This document shows, piece after piece, positions 49,086 through 61,647 of a stretch of 64,000 bases of DNA. The position numbers were made by a program, and so were the translations under genes. Numbering within the stretch: position 1 is the stretch's first letter; each line of letters opens with the position of its first letter. A model generated the notes under the pieces. It ran no database searches. It was not told where the DNA came from and saw only the letters and a list, made by a program, of their open reading frames with translations. The stretch covers positions 95,337,990-95,401,989 of the forward strand of contig NC_066315.1 of assembly GCF_022539315.1 (NCBI RefSeq). Reading direction: 5' to 3'. This DNA is from Serinus canaria. Lineage: Eukaryota; Chordata; Aves; Passeriformes; Fringillidae.

Positions 49086-52000
49086 ATAGATCAAATTATG
49101 CTATTATTCACTTGTTATAGCTTGGCTCCTGAGACTTAATTTCTACAATTTAATGGCAATAACTTTGATAAAAGTAAAGCCAACATTTTAGAGTCCCCTG
49201 GTTTAACTTAGGAGTCAATAATTCTCCAATACAATTTTCTTAAGAGGACAATATTTCTGGTTTATACTATTGAAATGTGATCAGTTGTTTAATTTGTTCC
49301 TACCTTAACTTTCTCTTTCTTTACAAATCTTCATCAAGCTTGGATAAAAAATGTGCTAGATGTGAGTCTGAACTAACACCATTAGTTCTTATTTCCTTTA
49401 AAGAAATAAAACCAGAATTTCTGACTCTTGTCTGCAAAAACGAAATAGACAAACAAGATGTCCCTCCAAAATGTATTTTTTTTTTCCTTCAATCTTTCTT
49501 AAGTTACTGTGCAATAATTTTTCTATATCTTGCCCCATTTTTTCCTGACCAGGAAAACTAGAAAATGTGAACTTTCTTTTATTTTCTTTTTTTTTTTCCT
49601 GAATACTGTCATTATGCTCTTTAAGAGTTCATAAAAAGTGCTTGGGTCACATATTCACAGTTAATATATATGAACATAAGTCCCTTGAAAGGATGTGGTT
49701 TGTTAACAAGACCCTATTTTCCTTGCCCTTCTTGCTGCACTGCAGATAAGGTGGACTTCAGCAGTGAGAGAAAATATAACATTTCACAAGGCCTGGTGAG
49801 AATATCAAGCAGGGAAGAGAGGTTAAAAGGAAAAATGAGAATAACATATTGTATGGAGGCAGGCTAGAAGAACAATGAGAATAACAGATATTGTGTGGAA
49901 TTTTCTGAATCTCGACATTCAAATTAACAGCAGGGAAAGGGGACATATGCTTACAACTACTTTGTTTCTATTCTTTCTTCTCTTTCTCTCTTTTTTTTTT
50001 TTTTAATTCCTGAAAGCTCTTTGTTTCAATTCCTGTTTTAATAAGAAGCTAGCAATTTACAGTCAAAGCCCTCTGACACACAGAATTTAAAGACACAGTG
50101 AAATCAGAGCCATCACAAGTATTTAGGGACCACCTCACTCTCACTGAAGAAGAAGAAAAATTAATGTCTTACCTTTAGTGTGGAGCTCTCCTCCCGTCCA
50201 ATTATAGAGGAGGAAAAAAATTAAAGAAAAATCTTAGTTTCCACCATGGAATAGTTATTCTGTTTGGGAAGACCACGCCTCAGTCTCACTTTTTCTTTTG
50301 CAGCCCGTACAATCCACTCCAATTCACCTTTTCCTTCTGTCTCTCTACCTGAGAAGATGAACTTCTAGCCAAGCACATTCTGCATCTAAAACATCCTATG
50401 GAAGGGTTTTCATCTGCACTGGGCTGACCTCTGCCCAGAGCTCAGCCTCACACTCTTACTCAGCTTCCTTCAGTGGGATGGGGAGAGAATCAGAAGTGCA
50501 AGAGCTAGAAAACTCATGGATTGATATAAAAACAGTTTCATAAGAAAGGCAAAAGCCACACACAGAAGCATAGCAAAACAAGGGATTAAATCATTACTTC
50601 CCACACCATTGCTTTTCCAGGACAGCAGGGCTCCATTGGGTATAGTAGCTTCTTGGGAAGACAAATGCCATTGCTCTAAATATCTCCCTTCCTCCTATGG
50701 TTTTATTGTAAATCACAACTATATATGGCATGGGATATAAACTAAAAATAGATATATAAAATTATATAATCCTTTTAAACATGTAAAGGGGTTTTTTTGT
50801 TGTTTTTTGTTTTGTTTGTTTGGGTTGTTTGTTTTTTTTTTTGTTTCAACTCAAATTCCAGCATTCTGCCTTGATATTTGAAAAAAAATCTGTTTCTATG
50901 GGACTGTATGTATAGCTCCGTATAAGAATCTGTTACTTCAGAATATCCATATAAATTGAATTCCTCTGAAATACAGTCTTGAGATTCTTCAAAGCCACAC
51001 TAAGAAAACACAGATGTGAAGAAACAAATTCAGCATACCAGCAGCTGGGCTTTTGAATCTCAGCATTGTCCATTTTCTTCAGAGATGAATGGAGAAAATT
51101 TAAAAATTAAAATTTAAAAATTGACTAATTGGCTGACACTCAAAAAATTAGTTCTGTTGATGACACTTCCAACCTTTTGCTTTCATCAACAGTAAATAAT
51201 GAAGTGCATTATTAGTGACTTGATATTTTAGTGACAGTTTTACTTGCAGGAATTAAGGAGTATTAGTAAATTTGCATTGTGATGTAGCAAGGTATAGTTT
51301 AATCTGCTTTAGTCAGCTGAAGACACATGTGGGAGAGGAATATTTTGTTGGGTTTTTTTCTGTAAATATTTAAGAAATTTCAACTGGCAAATTCCTTGCT
51401 ATTCAGTCACCTGAGAGGGCTGCCCACACCTGTGATTTCTACTGTCCTCTTCCTATGTGTCTCTCCATAGCAGCTCAGTCAAGTTTTGTTTGGGTTTTTA
51501 AATACTACAAAGCATTAGGGGGGATTTTGAAGCACGACATGATTTTGGGGAAGGTTGTAAAGTGGAAGATCATTATATGGACTTTCATTAGCTGCCAATA
51601 AAAAGTTGCAGATCACTCAATCAATTTTCTAGGCACTCTTGTCTTGCTGACCCCTGCTGATGTGGCTTTACTTGCACAGAGCAGCACTAAAGAAAATCAC
51701 AGTCTCCAAGTGACCATCTCCATTTTCTGACCATCTAGGTCTGAACAGAGCAGCCACTTCCCACTGAGCAAGCTAGCCCAGCTACATGCTGCCCCACACG
51801 AGAGAGACCCAACAGTGACTGCTGTCAGAGGAGGAGCAGGTGGCCTTTGGCAACTCTTGCAAGATACACAGCAGCAGAAATTGGCTTACACAGATTTATA
51901 ACTTTTTGTCTCATTTCTGATTTTGAGCTGTTTTGCTGAGCTCTTTTGTTAGTCAGTTGTTTATTTTTCTCCTAGCTGAGCACTGGTGGGGTCCTGTACT

Positions 52001-54198
52001 AAGAAGCACAAGCCATGATAAATAAGTAGCCATTTTCATGGGGCTGTCCTACTGATACAACATAAATAAATGTGTTAGAGAGATATAGAATAAATACATG
52101 TGCACTACAGTTAGTTGTCAATTGCTTAGGAACACCTTTGGTTTTTCTGGAATTTTGCTGTCACTCTGAGCTTTGCCAGTTGAGTTGGCTAATACCCCTG
52201 AAATACTTAAAGAGAAGAAGCTCTGTTATGGATGGAAAATTTCTTACACAGTTATAATGACAAGCCACTACACTAATTTAAAGGAAACTCAAAAAAACAT
52301 ATCTGAAAGTTGTAGACTGGTAAAGGGTCTAACTTCTGTCATTATTTTTGCATCAGAGCAAAACCAAAAAATTTTACAAAAATTATAAAAATATTTATCT
52401 GGTACTACAATTTCTTTTATGTTAAACAACAGAAAATTAGTGAAAAATTAGTAAAGTTTTTGGGGTTTTCATCCCATCAGATGTGATTTAGCTTGCTAAC
52501 AGTTAGACTTGAGGTACAGACGTGTTGGGAAACTGGTCTTTAACCATATAAACCATATATATTTAACCATACAACTGTATATATTAGATTTCAATACCAG
52601 AAAAAAACCCAAAATCTGTGAAATTCTACAAGTTAATAGAAAGTATAGGAAATTCTATGCGTTTTAGGAGAAAAAACATTCATGCTGCTCTCAAGCAGCT
52701 AATAAAGGCATATAGTTACCATTTACTTTGCAGTGTCATAACTACATTAAGGAATAGCCAAATAATAATGCAAAAAAATATCTTTAGTGCAGCTAGGGCT
52801 GAACTGGGCCAAATCACTGAAATTCTATACAGCAGGAAAAAAACTACAGGAGAAAAACCTACAATGTTCAAGTACTTTCTTCTTCTCTGGTATTCTATGA
52901 GATCAGGCAATTTAAGATGTGTACCTGTAACATCTGAATTTTGAAAACCTAACTGTTTTAACAAAATTCATGGCTATCTTTTCTCATTGCTTTGTTTACT
53001 TAAATCCAAGAGTTTATAGTGAGAATGGTCATTTAAATGACTATTTTAAATTCTCAGTTGTCATAAAAATGTATTTTGAAACATGTAACTGAAATATTTG
53101 GTGAAGGCAAAAAGAGAGGAAAGTTCTTTAAAGTTTCACTCCGTTAAGTAGGTCTGTACAAACTAGCTAGAGAAGGTGAATTATTTTTGAGGGGTTTTCA
53201 GTATTTTTCAGATAAAGTGCTCAGAAAAAAACTTTGCAATAACTAAGTATTATAGAATCGTTTTACACTGACCTGGGCTTGCAGCCCTAAGAGTATTTTT
53301 GATTCATTTTTAAAAGAAATTTATTTCCTGCTGCAAATAGATGAGAGACAGCTCTAGAGAGAAACTTCCTTTAACCTAGTAAATAGAAATGAGATGAGAT
53401 ATTGTTTCAATCACCACTTAAACTCTTTGTGTGGGTGGACACAATGCAGTTTTGTACAGCTTGACCTGGAACTGTTGCTCTTGAAGATTGAAAACAAGTG
53501 CACCACTTAAAGTCATATATTGTACCAGACAGCAGCAGCAGCAGCCAGATAACGGAGGGTCTCTTCAAACAGCTCTATGTGGTGACAACAGACATGCTCC
53601 TTCTCTCTTATCCAGCAGGACTCATCTGAACCATCTCAGATTGAATCATGGAAGTTTTGATGGAGTGAATTCAGAGAGGTCAAGCCTGGGGTATATAAAA
53701 AGGGATAGAATTTTTGTAGCTACCACTTTTCCTCTGATTTACAGAGCTTTACGTTTTGATACTGTAAAGCTGGGAACCCACAGAGGCTGCTGCTCACCTC
53801 TGCATGGCTGCCAGGTGTATCTTCTCAGAAGTATAGCTACACCAGGTTTTCTTATTCTTCTCACTGTTCCCTTCACAGTAGGAAGGCAATAGTGAACAAA
53901 GACCACCAAGGTTTATACCTGAAGCTTGTAATATATAGTGTTTTCCTACAGTCACAGTCCAGAGTGCTAGGTGTAGCATGGGAATCACTTATGAAGAAAT
54001 TTGTTGTGTTTGCTGAGAGTCAGAGATGGAGAGAAAGGTTCCCAGAGCTTCATATGGAAACAGCTTCCTCATTGCACAGCATGAGATGAGCCAATACACC
54101 TGGGAAAAACTCCTCAAATCTATTTATGCGCATTAAGAAATGCTGCTCATAGTTTGATTTTCAAATAAAAATTAGGTAGAAATCCAAAATTACCTGGC
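49086..54198. other. AT-rich sequence, no gene seen
   Basis: Holds T-rich and TTTG-rich tracts (49586-49598, 49991-50004, 50790-50846), an A/T tandem near 51095-51122, and a short (CAG)4 near 53532. 51640-51880 is GC-richer and may be very old repeat. Frames such as 52618-52944 and 53488-53892 show no known domain. Confidence 0.5.
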
Positions 54199-54218
54199 CA
54201 GTGGGCTGAAGCCCACTG
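54199..54218. repeat. Short perfect hairpin beside a CR1 3' end
   Basis: CAGTGGGCT, a GA loop, then AGCCCACTG: nine perfect base pairs with a 2-nt centre. It lies six bases from the start of the CR1 terminal repeat (TCATAGAATCATAAC at 54225). Confidence 0.85.
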
Positions 54219-54221
54219 ATG

Positions 54222-55410
54222 GAGTCATAGAATCATAACAGTTCTAAAAGACCTCTGAGTATCAAGCCCTTTCAAGTCTGCCATTAAACCATGTCTCAAA
54301 GCGCCACATCTACAGGTTTTTTGAATACCTCCAGGGCTGGTGACTCAACCACTTCCTTGAGCAGCCTGTTCCAATGTTTGACTACCCTTTCAGTGAAGAA
54401 ATTTTTCTATCAAAATCTCCCCTGGAGCAGCTTAAGGTCATTTCCTCTCATCTTGTCAGTTGTTACCTGGGAGCTGACCCCCACCTCACCGTCTTGTTTT
54501 CAGCTGGTTGTAGTGGCAGTAAGGTGTTTTCTTGTTTTTCCCAGGCTAAAAATCCTCAGCTTCCTCAGCTGCTCCTCATTAGCCTATGCTCCAGACCCCT
54601 CACCAACTTTACTGCCTCTCTCTGGACACCTTCCACAGACACTTCAATGTCTTTCTTGTAGTGAATGGCCCAAAACTGGATGCTGGCCTCACCAGTGCAG
54701 AGTACAGCAGGGGAAACCACTGCCCTGGTCCTTCTGGTTGCACTGTTGCTGATTCAGGGCAGGATGCCACTGGCCCTCCTGGCCACCTGGGCACACGCTG
54801 GCTCTTGTTCAGCCAGCTGTTGAACAGCACCCCCAGGTCCTTTTCCACCGGGCAGCTCTCCATCTGCTCTGCCCCCAGCCTGTAGCGCTGCATGTGGTTC
54901 TGACACAATTGCAGGACCCAGCACTCAGACTTGTCAAATCTCTCACCATTGACCTTGGCCCCTTGATCCACTTTCTGCAGATCCCACTGCAGATTCTTCC
55001 TGCCCTCCATCAGATGTTGGCATCCTCTAAAAACTGGCTGAGGGAGCCCTCAATCCCCTTAGCCAGGCTGTCAATAAAGATATTAGGCAGGACCAGCCCC
55101 AACTCTGGTCCCTGGGAAATGCCATAAGTGGCTGGCTGCCAGATGGATGTAGCTCCATTCCCCACCACAATCTGGGCCTGGCAAACCAGCCCAGGTTTAT
55201 TACCCAGGAAAGAGTATACCCACCCAAGCCATGGGCAGTCAGTTTCTCCAGGAGAATGTTGTGGGAAACAGTGTTAGAGGCTTTATTAACATCCCAGTAG
55301 AGAACATCTACAGCCAATTCCTTCCCCAGAGAGCAAGTAACCCTGTTAAAAAAGGAGATCAGATTGGTCAAGCAGGACCTGCCTTTCCTAAACCCTGCTG
55401 GCTGGTCCTG
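54222..55410 (-). mobile_element. CR1 LINE, longest copy in the window: RT region to 3' end
   Basis: Read on the minus strand from about 55410: GFRKGRSCLTNLISFFNRVT, the motif A segment LYWDVNKASNTVSHNIL (about 55300-55250, catalytic Asp kept, usual AFD changed to ASN), and the HGLGGYTLSWVINL segment near 55230. After a frame break come FIDSLAKGIEGSLSQFLEDA near 55020, where the family's F-ADD catalytic box reads FLED. Further breaks lead into ORF2 C-terminal sequence with SSCPVEKDLGVLFNSWLN-like wording (about 54860-54800) and then a 3' end at 54225-54240 with the ATTCTATG-type terminal repeat. At least three frame breaks and a lost catalytic box make it inactive. The 181-codon frame (55572-55027) extends upstream into non-CR1 sequence. 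Overlapping plus frames are shadows. Confidence 0.93.
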
Positions 55411-58039
55411 ATCCCCTGGTTGTCCTGCGTGTGCCATGTGATGGCTGCAAGAAGAAGCGTCCCTGCTGAGGGTGAGGAGAAAAGGGCACATGAGAAAAGA
55501 AAGAATGAAATCATGGTCCAGGCACTTCAAAAACTGAAGCTCTTTGAAGTGGAAAAATGAGACAGAGGCCACCCCAAAAAGTGTAAGTCCAGGGCTGTCT
55601 GTAGCTGCTCACTGACTTTTAGCCCAACACTTATGCCATTCTCAGGGATCTGGAGTAGTAATTCCTGATAATTAAATTTTAAAAACCCTGTTCATGGCAA
55701 AAAGAGCAAACAGCCTTCAGGAAACATACAAAAATGCCCAATGTAATGTCAGTTATGGGAGACACTGAAGGCACCCGTGTGTTTTCTCAGGCTCAGTCAC
55801 TGAACTCACAGTCACCTGATTCAAGGCAGCAAAGCAGCACCTGACAGTGGCCATGACAGAACTGGTTTGTCACAATCCAGAGCTCTTGGTCACAGATACT
55901 CACTTCTTCATTGTCAATACGTTTTCACTAGGCACTGCTCTTCTGTTCTGTTGCTCTTTGACTCCTAAATACTGGGTCTACATACAAGCAAGTGTACACT
56001 GACACACAGAGCAGAAAACAAAAAATAATTGAGGGAGAAAGGACTAACTCTGCCAAAGTGTAATTAGTTTTTCATATTCTAGTTAGTAAGACTTGTCTGC
56101 AATGGAAATGTTCTTATAAATAAGTTAAATATTATAGATAACATGCCACATATAGATAATAAATGTCTTAATAATCACATCTACCTAAAAGTCCTATTTT
56201 CTGTACTAGTGGAGCAGTGTTTTCAGGCCTTACAAAATCCTTCACCTGTCCTTCCCCTCACCTCTTTGAGCTCTGCAGGTGGTATCTCATTCTTGTATAA
56301 ATATTGAGACAGACAGCTGTTCATTTTCCAACTTGCTATTTAGTTATTTTCCTGCAGCACTAAGGAACTTTTGCTTCTCTGAGAATACAGTGGATGAGAA
56401 TGCAGCAGGAAAATGTGGACTAAAAGGCTGTATCAACCACAGCAAAGTTTACAAAGCCACTGACAGCAACACAAACACTGATATCCCCAGAAACAGCATT
56501 GTCACAGTTTGTTCTGCACAAAACTTTCAAGTTCTGAGAATAGCAATGGCCAACACTGATAATGATAACTTGTATAAACTGCTTACCAGGGTATTCAGGG
56601 CCATGGATTAATGCAGTACTCTCATCAATCTTAATAAATTTCATCCCTTCAGGACAACACAATGAGGACATGAGACCCAAAGGTGTGTCTGGTAAAACTG
56701 AACATAATGTGTATCTGCATCCAGTCAGTGGGAAAAAGAAAAAACAAAACAGGAAATCAACCAACCAAACAGCAAATAAATGAAAACCCCAAACAACAAA
56801 GCATTGTGGATAGCAGTGGGAGGAAGAACAGACAGTGAAAAACCTTGCAAGCCTCAATTACCCTTAGTGAAAGCCATGGTGGGTATTCTGACCTACTTTG
56901 CAGCAGACCTGTAGTCCAGACAGCTTTGAAAAGGGAGTGATCCACAGGACTGGAACCAGGGTGCAGAAACAGCCACCTGTCACCTGTGTCAGGCAACAGC
57001 ATGAAGGCAGAAGTATCTTTCAATTAACCTAAATTATTGATGATCCTTATATAGAGAAAATCTGATCCTGAAACAAGTACAGGCTGTCAAGAGTGATAAT
57101 TCTCTCATTGCCAGCAGGCTCCAGCAACCCAGCTACACTTATGTACTTATGTGTATTGAGGATATCTAAGACACAGATGACACTGGCACCAGCTAAACTA
57201 AAGTCCAGACACACAAAACAACGACTGTAGAACCCTAACATTACCATCCTAGATATTTCCAGCACTTGTTGACATGCTTTTGATTATTCAGACACTAACA
57301 GGAATGAAGCCAAGGGTAAATGGACATAGGGTTATCCTCCAGGTAAACATGACTTCGTGTTGTGGTATGGGATAATTGTCACTCTTCCCTCTGCTGACAA
57401 TTTCTGTTGAATGAGACATTGAGAATGATTGGTAAGGTCTGAGAAATAACAGAGTGCTTGTTCTTATACACAGCATGTTAAATCCTGGTGGTGAGGCAGA
57501 GAGTGCATTTAGATGAAAGCAGAGAAGAACCAAAGAACAGTGCAGGTTGTGAAGCCACAGAAGACAAAACCCAAAAATGCCGTAAAACCGTAATTGGACT
57601 AAAACAAGACATGTCAGTCCTCTGTCCATGCACACATCTAGAGTCATTATGCCATTGTTTATCCACCTGTATGGAGGATATAAAGAGCTCATTGATGCTT
57701 TGAGAAATTTGAAGATTTTGGTGAAATGTCTGGAGAATCCTTGAGCTGACTTACAGTCAGATGAGTGTACCCCAAATAAACCATACCTCTCCTGTTTGGG
57801 AATAATTTCTGGTTTGTTTTACACTGAAAAAGTAATTGTGGAGCAAAAACCAAATTATGATGCTTTTCAAGTTAAGCATTAATTAATATTTATTTTTAAC
57901 CAGCTGTTCACTGTGGTCCACAATATTCTGTAAGACCTTTGGGATTTTTTGAAACATAGCACCCTTTTCTTTCACATGCATCAAGCATCGATTCTTTATA
58001 AGAGAGGTTATGTAGGTTAATGACAAGATGTAAATGTAT
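55411..58039. other. No assigned gene; several medium-length chance frames
   Basis: 56280-57700 is less AT-rich than average and carries frames on both strands (110 codons plus at 56279-56611; 145 and 134 codons minus at 56857-56420 and 57692-57288). None contains a recognisable domain, and plus and minus frames overlap at 56420-56611. No LTR or LINE could be recognised, though old repeat sequence is possible. Confidence 0.4.
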
Positions 58040-58700
58040 AGAAAGTGAGGTTAATTTTGAATGTGTTAGATTGAATAAAATTGGAGTAAAAATTGGGTTG
58101 CCAATGTCGATTGCAGAGTTGCTGGAATAGCGCCAAAATGCATGCAAATCACACAAGTAAATAACATTGAAATTTCAAGACTGATTTTGAATTAATTGAT
58201 TTATTAACAGATAGAAATACATTTGCATCATATCTTTCAAAATTTCATTGCCAATGATATGTATCAATCTGGCATTTCTCTCTAAAATGGCTAAATGTGG
58301 CTTTTTAAGCTTTGAATGAATTGGGCTCAATGGAGCGATTAGTCAGGAACTAACCTTTTTTGTAACATAGTGAAATCAGAAAATAGGCAATAACTTAGAG
58401 TTCAAGTAAATTAAAAAAAAAAGTTTCCTAAGTACAGACACTTGCAAAATTGCACCTATCGAGCAGAATAATATCTAATTTAACACAGTTACTAAAGATA
58501 AATGATTTTTCCTGATCAAATTATATCAGGATGAATAATTTTATACTATATAATTGGTGAGCTGGATAATTCAATAAGCCCATTTGCTATGGTTGACTTC
58601 CTTTCACAAGTAGAAATTCTGTAATGAGGAAGGCAGTTTTGTCAAAACAGCTGCCAAATGGCAGTAGCATAATAAAAGAAGCCCATTAATCAGAAAATTA
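58040..58700. promoter_or_regulatory. Candidate conserved regulatory element
   Basis: A repeat-free stretch dense in homeodomain-type TAAT/ATTA cores. It also carries a perfect E2F-like site GCGCCAAAA (58130-58138) and an exact POU octamer ATGCAAAT (58142-58149) four bases away, plus several SOX-like ATTG/CATTG words. It retains CpGs in otherwise CpG-depleted DNA. Such features are common in vertebrate developmental enhancers, but TAAT words also arise by chance in AT-rich DNA. Conservation was not tested and no target gene is visible in the window. Confidence 0.25.
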
Positions 58701-60599
58701 ATTAAACATTCTGTGTATGTAAAACCTGCTGCATACTGAGAAAATGTGAATGGCCTGACAACAGCATTTGTAACAATTTATTCATTGGAGAATTATAGGA
58801 AACAACCAGTGTATTACAAAAAAATCCAAATACAGCTATTCTACAGGAAAAAAAGGACTCAATTTCTAAGGTTAATTGGCTAGAAAAATAATAGAAAAAC
58901 CATTAAACATTTCTCTTCCTTTTCTTACTAATCAGAATACAAACACTGTGGGGTACCAATCCTCTTGTCTGAAGTGAAGAGTACTCCTAGCAAAGAGTGA
59001 AAGGCAGTAGTAATATCAGTGGTGGCTATGACACCACTGGCCTCTCTCAGAATCAAGTAGAAGTTTAGGATGAGCTAGAACCAATATATTCTGCAATATG
59101 GGATACTGAATGAGCTATTCAATACTTTGGGATACTTCTAAAAATATTTTCCTAAGTATCTATTTGTTAGAGACATTGATCTATTGTTGGCATTTAAGCT
59201 GGCTGATATTAATTTTGAAATCAAAATTAATTTTCTTCAAATTAGGTTATACCTTGAAGCTTAGGCTGACATGGTGGATTTATGACATTGAGAATCTAGA
59301 AAAAAAAACTTTTAGGGGTGGGTTTATAAACCTGTGATGGTACCCACCAAGATAACCATTGGCCTCTATTCATTGATCTGAAAGGAAAAAAAGTGGGGTA
59401 ATAATCCTAAATCTAAAGTGGCACAAACACAGAGTGAGGCATGTGGCCAGCAAAACTAGATGCATTTTATACAACTTAGAAATGAACAGTAGCATTTTCT
59501 CCCTAGGGAGAACTTCATATTATTTTTGGAATTAATGTGGAATTTTGACACATTCACTCCTTTGTTTTTGGTAGGAAAAAATCTTCAACAGATGTGCTGC
59601 ACAACCATTTTTTATGGGAATAAAATGTGCCCCAATTTTCTGGGCTATATAACCACAGAAGATTACAAACAAGAGTTCCATAAGCTTCTAATGAATTTAG
59701 ACCCCCTCTCTCATTTGAAAATCAATGAGAGTATAACAGGTAACAGCCTTAAGCACTTTCTTTATATCTGCATAATTGAGTTTGAACTAAATGAAAGAAG
59801 TAAACTTCATGGCCTCATGTGCAGTGTTGGCTACTTTTAAATAACATTCAGCAAAAGTACTTCGCATTCTTTGCTTCCTTTTTAAGTCAGCAATGAGCAG
59901 ACACAGGATAATACAGCAGGGAAGAATCCCAGATCTATGAACTTTATGAACAGAAATTGCTCTGACTTTAGGAAAGCACTGACTATTACCTATAAAGTAG
60001 GCTTTAAATGCTCTTTCTTTTCAACACCAGATGTTCTTTTTCATGCCATGTGTTTGATTTTAGGTAACAAGAATATTTCTGTTTATACTGGTGTGTCTGG
60101 TTGGATGGAGTATCTAAATTATTTTCTGTGCTGCAGAGCCAACAAATTGATCCCAGTATTGCCATAGTATCACTTACAGGAAAGATTAAATCAGAGTTAT
60201 ATGGAACAGATTAAATTTAATATCAGAATTATATTTTCTCTCCTCATTTTGTTATGGGAAATGATTTATTCAAAGGTAGTTAGTGCTTGAAGAGTTCCTA
60301 TTTATTTTCTCTGTGGAGGCCGAAATCATACTGGAATATGGTAAAATCACCTCTTGGTTCCTACAGAACATGTTACTACTACTGTATTGTCAGAAGAATT
60401 GGAAATTGAAAATTAAGAGATTATGGGGGAAAAGACATTGTTGAGAAAATACTGCAAATACAATACATTAATGACCAATAGCTTTTATGAGCATGTTCCA
60501 CTTGCAATATTTTAAAACTGTGTCTCTGGCTTCAGAGGTAGAATATTGAACTGAAGCCATGAAAACCACTGAATCATTAATTTGCTTGCCAGAAGTATA
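58701..60599. other. AT-rich sequence, no gene seen; small hairpin at 59208-59231
   Basis: ATTAATTTTGA (59208-59218) and TCAAAATTAAT (59221-59231) form a perfect 11-bp stem with a 2-nt centre. A 104-codon frame at 59526-59840 has no recognisable domain. No repeat family was recognised. Confidence 0.5.
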
Positions 60600-60740
60600 G
60601 AATGGCTGCATGGCACAGTGGGTTAAGGCTTAAGCTTTTCAAGCTGGAGGCAAGTTATGACTAGATTTAGGTCACAAGTGAGACATATTCAGTGCTATCA
60701 GCTTGCTTTCTGTGCATAATTTCTTACCTGTAAGATACAT
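60600..60740 (+). mobile_element. Ancient MIR-like tRNA-derived SINE
   Basis: The start 'ggctgcatggcacagtgggt' (60603-60622) contains a good RNA polymerase III A-box (TGGCACAGTGG), followed by a tRNA-like 'agctggaggcaagttatgac' stretch; a B-box is not clear and has probably decayed. The 3' part 'tttctgtgcataatttctta' followed by 'cctgtaagat' (about 60708-60737) aligns well with the core/LINE2-like tail of MIR elements (ctgtgcctcagtttcctcatctgtaaaat). Order and spacing fit an amniote MIR copy of about 140 bp. The copy is very old, so nothing about activity is implied. Confidence 0.55.
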
Positions 60741-61608
60741 TTTTTGAATGGCAGTCTTTTCCAAAGTGAAAAAAGACAGACAAAAGAAGACTATTGCAAT
60801 TGGGTTTAAAAGGTTGTGTAGACAAAGATTCAAATTGACTACCTACATGACACCTAGCTCTTTCCAAAAATTATTGTTCTATTCAGAAAGACATAAGACA
60901 CTGGCTTCCTCACAAAATACAGAAACACTTGAACATTTGTTTTTAGAATACCACTGAAATAATTAAAAAAAAAATCACAATTTCATGTAAAGCAGGAAAA
61001 TTAATCTCTAAAATTTACATATTTTGGGATAAGGAAAATGAGCATGTAGTATTTAAAAATAATAATAGCACTTAATACTTAAATACAAACATAAAGCAAA
61101 GGAAATTACCTACACATGCTGAGGTATTATAAAAAAATCTCTGTCACTGCCATGCAGATGAGTGCTATGAATATAGACTTTTTGCTACACAGGTACCTTC
61201 AAAGCTGGAATAAACAAAGATGTGCGTCTGGAAATCCAGTGAATTGAAACTCGTGCTGTGCTCACTTGTTGCTGCAGTATGTTAGAAGGTGACCCCATGG
61301 CATCTGTGTGTGTGCTCAGGGTGTGTGTGGTCTGCTACATGTGCACAGGAAAAGGAGGTGGACAATTGGAGGTGAGAAAGTAGAAAACTGCTGACCATCA
61401 AGAATATTCTATGCCTCTTGTTGCTCAAATGTCATTCTTGGTCTTTTATCTTTTCCATCTCCTCACTCCTTCAAGAAGCCAAGATAGCTACACAGAAGTG
61501 AGAAGGACTGTTTTGATGTATCAGCTGTAGACAGGAGCATAAGATATGATTCCATAATATTCAGCTTCAGAAACAGGGACCTTGAAATCACAGGTCTGGG
61601 TTAGTACC
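60741..61608. other. No gene seen
   Basis: AT-rich sequence with a TG-rich patch near 61301-61331. The 69-codon frame at 60748-60957 begins just after the SINE and shows no known domain. Confidence 0.45.
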
Positions 61609-61647
61609 ATTTATTAAGTGTCCATTGCTACTGGACACTTAATAAAT
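61609..61647. repeat. Perfect hairpin, 16-bp arms, 7-nt loop
   Basis: ATTTATTAAGTGTCCA (61609-61624) is the exact reverse complement of TGGACACTTAATAAAT (61632-61647), with seven bases between. The arms are mixed sequence with a GTGTCC/GGACAC core, so a chance perfect match this long and this close is unlikely. Confidence 0.92.

Noticed and set aside
48507..49139. The longest open frame in the window (210 codons, plus strand)
   Set aside because: It is entirely antisense to a clear CR1 ORF2 C terminus and 3' UTR, and its product has no recognisable domain.
52618..52944. 108-codon basic plus-strand frame
   Set aside because: Lys/Ile/Ser-rich composition typical of AT-rich chance frames; no domain.
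54291..55560. Several plus-strand frames of 77-153 codons
   Set aside because: They are antisense shadows of the minus-strand CR1 copy.
56420..56857. 145-codon minus-strand frame with a hydrophobic, Cys-rich N-terminal half
   Set aside because: It overlaps a plus-strand frame at 56420-56611, shows no domain or splice signals, and the hydrophobic run comes from a simple A/T-rich stretch.
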